This document shows positions 55,307 through 58,340 of a DNA stretch of 58,340 nucleotides, in pieces. Position 1 is the first letter of the stretch, and the number at the start of each line of letters is the position of its first letter. The position numbers and the translations under genes are program-made. Source of the stretch: Algibacter_G agarivorans (GTDB lineage: Bacteria > Bacteroidota > Bacteroidia > Flavobacteriales > Flavobacteriaceae); assembly GCF_039543245.1 (NCBI RefSeq), contig NZ_BAABJJ010000031.1:1-58340 (forward strand), read 5' to 3'. The notes beneath the pieces are model-generated. The model ran no database searches and was not told the origin of the DNA. It worked only from the letters and a program-made list of their open reading frames with translations.

Positions 55307-55615
55307 GTGATTGTGGAAAAATTAAAAAAACGTTGGGGCATAGAGCATAACTGGCAAATTGTTATCATTTTTATTGTATTTGCCGTAACAGGATCAACAG
55401 CTTCCTATATTGGCAAGCCTATATTAAATTACTTAAGTATTACACCCGAAACCTTTTCAACATTTGGGTATTGGATACTTCGTATTCTTTTACTATTCAT
55501 CATGTACCAAATTATGTTGGTCTTTTTTGGTTGGCTATTTGGCCAGCACAAGTTCTTTTGGAATTTTGAAAAGAAAATGCTCCGCAGAATAGGCTTAAAA
55601 CGCTTTGTAGATTAA
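55307..55615 (+). CDS. DUF6787-like small membrane protein
   Basis: 102 residues starting from GTG 55307 (a second GTG is two codons later). Two transmembrane helices (about 18-36 and 58-78) and a basic cytoplasmic end (FEKKMLRRIGLKRF). KRWGIEHNWQ at the N-terminus is a Bacteroidota-specific feature. The stop codon overlaps the next start by 1 base (TAATG), so they are coupled. Function unknown. Confidence 0.7.
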   Translation: MIVEKLKKRWGIEHNWQIVIIFIVFAVTGSTASYIGKPILNYLSITPETFSTFGYWILRILLLFIMYQIMLVFFGWLFGQHKFFWNFEKKMLRRIGLKRFVD

Positions 55616-55947
55616 TGAACCACATTAAGGAACATTTCGTTTTCAAGGCACTAACGCTCTCGTTAGTTTTAACGCTATTGGTTCCTTCTGCACTTAAATT
55701 TATTCATATTTTTGAGCATCACGAGCATGACGTTTGTTTAGGCGAAAAAACGACACACCTTCATAAAATAGATTTAGAATGTGAGTTCCATAAATTTCAG
55801 CTCAACAAAAATTTTACATTTAATTTTTCTTATTTAGAACTCTTTTCAGAAAAAACTGAGTCGCTTCAAATTAGCTCTCAATACGTCTTCCTTAGTAAAT
55901 ATCAACGTTTACACTTTTCGCTTCGCGGTCCTCCTGCATTAATTTAA
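55615..55947 (+). CDS. Small His-rich exported protein next to a TonB receptor
   Basis: 110 residues. A hydrophobic N-terminal segment (about 12-27) followed by EHHEHD (34-39), HLH and EFHK clusters and C42/C55, which could bind metal ions. The end contains RLHFSLRGPPALI. It is coupled to the upstream gene by 1-base overlap and lies 63 bases before a receptor with a similar His-rich loop. No family is recognised; a metal-handling role is inferred from composition and context. Confidence 0.6.
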   Translation: MNHIKEHFVFKALTLSLVLTLLVPSALKFIHIFEHHEHDVCLGEKTTHLHKIDLECEFHKFQLNKNFTFNFSYLELFSEKTESLQISSQYVFLSKYQRLHFSLRGPPALI

Positions 55948-56010
55948 TATTATTATTTATGCTGAAACCTCTACAGCTAACATTTTTATTAAATTAAATT
56001 AAACCCATCA

Positions 56011-58251
56011 ATGAAGTCATTTATAAATACATTGCTATTCCTAGCAATCACAAGCATATACAGTCAAAACACCATACAAGGCATTGTTACAGATGCTAAT
56101 ACACAAGAACAGTTAGCCTTTGTAAACATTTATATATCAGACCTTGAAAAAGGCACAATAACAGACGGAAATGGAAATTTCAAACTTGAAAATTTACCTT
56201 CTGGACATTACAATATTCTTTTTTCTTTTTTAGGCTACAAAACAGAATCCTTTAAAATCAGTATTCCAACAACTGATATTATTACAATCAGCTTAACGCC
56301 CACAGCCATAGAAATGGAAAGCATTATCGTCTCTACACCCTTTCACAAACTACAAAGTGATAATGTGATGAAAGTGGAACAAAAAACCATGGAAGACTTA
56401 AAGGCTAGTGGCGCAATAACGCTATCCGAAGGCATTACAAACATTGCAGGTGTTGAAAGTATTACAACGGGTTTAAGCATTGGAAAGCCAGTGATTAGAG
56501 GATTAAGTTCTAATAGGGTTTTAGTTTACACCCAAGGTATTAGATTAGAGAACCAGCAATTTGGAAGCGAACACGGTCTTGGAGTTAACGCTGCCGGAAT
56601 ACAAAGCGTTGAAGTTATAAAAGGCCCCGCTTCCCTACTCTATGGTAGTGATGCGCTAGGTGGTGTTTTATATTTGAATCCTGAACGTTTTGCCGAAAAC
56701 GGGAAATCTTCCGGTGATTTAAGCGGAAATTATTTCAGTAACACACAGGGCTTTAATACCAATGCAGGCTTTAAATCATCTGAAAATAATTTTAAATTTT
56801 TATTTAGAGGAAGCATAGCTGAACATTCCGATTATACTACTAAAGATTATCGAGTAACAAACACGCGATTTAGAGAACAAGATTTTAAAGCTGGCATTGG
56901 GTATCAAGTTTCACAATTTAAAACCGAATTCCGATATAACGTGAATCATTCCAAATTGGGGATTCCTGAAGCTATTGGAGAGCAATCCACGAACAGAACA
57001 CCTTTACTTCCGTTTCAAGATATAACCAATCATATTTTTAGCTCAAAATCAACATTGTTTTTCAATAATTCTAAATTAGATATTAATTTGGGATTTATAT
57101 ATAATGATAGAAAAGAGTTTGAAGAACACCATCATGAAGATGACGATGAAGACGACGAAGATGAGGAACACGAGGAAGATGAACACGAAGATGAAGATGA
57201 AATTTTAGAAGCGGCACTTCATATGAAACTTAAAACAGCTAATTATGATATTAAATACAGTTTACCAGAATTAGGGAAATTTGAAACCATTATTGGGGTT
57301 CAAGGCATGAATCAGACCAATTCCAATTATGGCGAAGAACAATTAATCCCGGACGCTACCACTAACGATTTTGGTGTTTTAGCAACGTCTCATATTCATT
57401 TTGAAAATGCCGATGTACAATTAGGAGCACGTTTTGACACCCGAAATATTGATATTTTAAACAGTATAAATAAATCATTCAATAGCTTTAATGGTGCGTT
57501 TGGCGTAAAGACTAACATAGCTAAAAATATGACCGCTAGAGTAAACTTAGCTACAGGATTTAGAGCACCAAATTTATCCGAATTAACTTCTGAAGGAAGT
57601 CATGAGGGCACCAACCGCTATGAAATAGGAAACAGCAGTTTAAAGAGTGAACAAAATTTTCAAACAGATGTCGCTTTAGAATTTAAAAGTGAACACGTAG
57701 AATTATTTGCTAATGGGTTTTACAATAAAATAAACAACTACATTTTCTTATCCCCTAATGGAGAAGTTATTAATGAAGACCCTGTTTTTCTATATCTACA
57801 AGATGATGCCAAATTATATGGTGGCGAATTCGGTTTTCATTTACATCCGCACCCTTTAGATTGGCTACACTTTGAAAGTAGCTTTGAAATGGTTACTGGA
57901 AAACAAGATAATGAAGGGTATTTACCGCTTATTCCCGCAAACTCTTTAACTAATATGATTAGAGTTGAATTCGAAAAACCTTGGATTAAAAAAGGCTACG
58001 GATTTGTTAAACTGCGCACTACTTTCGACCAAAATAATGTAAGTGCTTTTGAAACCAATACAGATGGTTACAATCTTTTAAGCGCTGGTTTAGGCGGCAG
58101 TTTTGAGTTGTTTAAAAACGAATTGTCTGTTATCGTATCTGCTAACAATCTAACAGATGAAACCTATACCAATCATTTATCGCGTTTAAAGCCTGATGGC
58201 ATTTTCAATATGGGCAGAAATATTAATTTAGGGTTTACGTATAGTTTATAA
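56011..58251 (+). CDS. TonB-dependent receptor with His/Asp/Glu-rich loop, likely metal uptake
   Basis: 746 residues. Signal peptide (1-18), carboxypeptidase-like domain (22-100), plug (about 110-220: IAGVESITTGLSIGKPVIRG, LLYGSDALGGVLYL) and barrel ending NINLGFTYSL. In one extracellular loop, nt about 57127-57202 encode 25 residues of almost pure His, Asp and Glu (EEHHHEDDDEDDEDEE onward), similar in kind to the metal-binding loops of ZnuD-like zinc receptors. Zinc or another divalent metal is the most likely ligand. No Zur-like operator is recognised. Confidence 0.85.
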   Translation: MKSFINTLLFLAITSIYSQNTIQGIVTDANTQEQLAFVNIYISDLEKGTITDGNGNFKLENLPSGHYNILFSFLGYKTESFKISIPTTDIITISLTPTAIEMESIIVSTPFHKLQSDNVMKVEQKTMEDLKASGAITLSEGITNIAGVESITTGLSIGKPVIRGLSSNRVLVYTQGIRLENQQFGSEHGLGVNAAGIQSVEVIKGPASLLYGSDALGGVLYLNPERFAENGKSSGDLSGNYFSNTQGFNTNAGFKSSENNFKFLFRGSIAEHSDYTTKDYRVTNTRFREQDFKAGIGYQVSQFKTEFRYNVNHSKLGIPEAIGEQSTNRTPLLPFQDITNHIFSSKSTLFFNNSKLDINLGFIYNDRKEFEEHHHEDDDEDDEDEEHEEDEHEDEDEILEAALHMKLKTANYDIKYSLPELGKFETIIGVQGMNQTNSNYGEEQLIPDATTNDFGVLATSHIHFENADVQLGARFDTRNIDILNSINKSFNSFNGAFGVKTNIAKNMTARVNLATGFRAPNLSELTSEGSHEGTNRYEIGNSSLKSEQNFQTDVALEFKSEHVELFANGFYNKINNYIFLSPNGEVINEDPVFLYLQDDAKLYGGEFGFHLHPHPLDWLHFESSFEMVTGKQDNEGYLPLIPANSLTNMIRVEFEKPWIKKGYGFVKLRTTFDQNNVSAFETNTDGYNLLSAGLGGSFELFKNELSVIVSANNLTDETYTNHLSRLKPDGIFNMGRNINLGFTYSL
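57124..57204 (+). repeat. Low-complexity acidic/His coding tract in the TonB receptor
   Basis: A run of GAA/GAT/GAC with CAC/CAT codons encodes about 25 Glu, Asp and His residues. The simple composition makes length changes by slippage likely. Confidence 0.75.
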
Positions 58252-58340
58252 AACAGAAAGCGCTTATCTAATTAGGCACTTTCAGATACACACAAATACT
58301 TGTAAATCAGCGATATAATTCGTAAATTAGAATAAACAAA

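Overview
The window is a low-G+C (about one third by eye) chromosomal segment of a member of the Bacteroidota, most likely a marine Flavobacteriaceae. The evidence is a type IX secretion (T9SS) adhesin with PKD/SprB repeats and a type B C-terminal sorting domain next to a PorP/SprF gene, a GH86 agarase/porphyranase with a type A T9SS tail, TonB-dependent receptors with carboxypeptidase-like N-terminal domains, Bacteroidota-only families (DUF6146-, DUF6787- and DUF7935-like), TANNTTTG promoters, weak Shine-Dalgarno signals and several TTG/GTG starts.

Layout. (1) 106-7556, minus strand: menaquinone operon menB-menA-UPF0173 hydrolase-menC-CPBP protease-menE-sppA; menF, menD and menH are not here. 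(2) 7611-8143: C1-type aminopeptidase pseudogene with an internal deletion, then a 0.7-kb stretch with two possible tiny genes. (3) 8852-10535, minus: holA-ung. (4) 10664-13138, plus: orphan HsdR N-terminal domain protein, GT2 glycosyltransferase, OmpA-type lipoprotein. (5) 13616-16596, minus: Sua5/YciO family protein and a PcrA/UvrD helicase. (6) 16832-19661, plus: secreted M20 amidohydrolase coupled to a membrane-anchored FMN glutamate-synthase-like protein. (7) 20173-28926: DUF7935-like protein, patatin (minus), the 2032-residue adhesin and its SprF partner. (8) 29084-36783: M1 aminopeptidase (minus), recG, miaE, mutS2-like gene. (9) 37006-43190: DCC thioredoxin-like protein, divergent mdaB/lysR pair, sulfurtransferase, dicarboxylate/amino-acid symporter, ychF. 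(10) 43458-49808: TonB receptor, ACT protein, a pseudogene, GH86 enzyme and a lipoprotein fragment. (11) 49926-53691: ferredoxin, LuxC-like acyl-CoA reductase, serC, serA. (12) 53816-58251: DUF937 protein, three small Bacteroidota proteins (one His-rich) and a TonB receptor with a His/Asp/Glu-rich loop, probably for metal uptake.

Most of the sequence is conserved housekeeping. No phage, IS transposase, CRISPR array, rRNA or tRNA was found, and I found no clear new multigene system. The unusual content is between genes: several families of dispersed palindromic repeats fill the gaps and in places enter genes. One provides the last codons and stop of menC, one inserts about 17 residues in frame into RecG, and one family keeps its flanks while changing its hairpin. 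The mdaB-lysR pair is bounded by inverted copies of a short, attC-like sequence and may be a mobile cassette. All product calls rest on motif and family recognition by reading; no database search was run.
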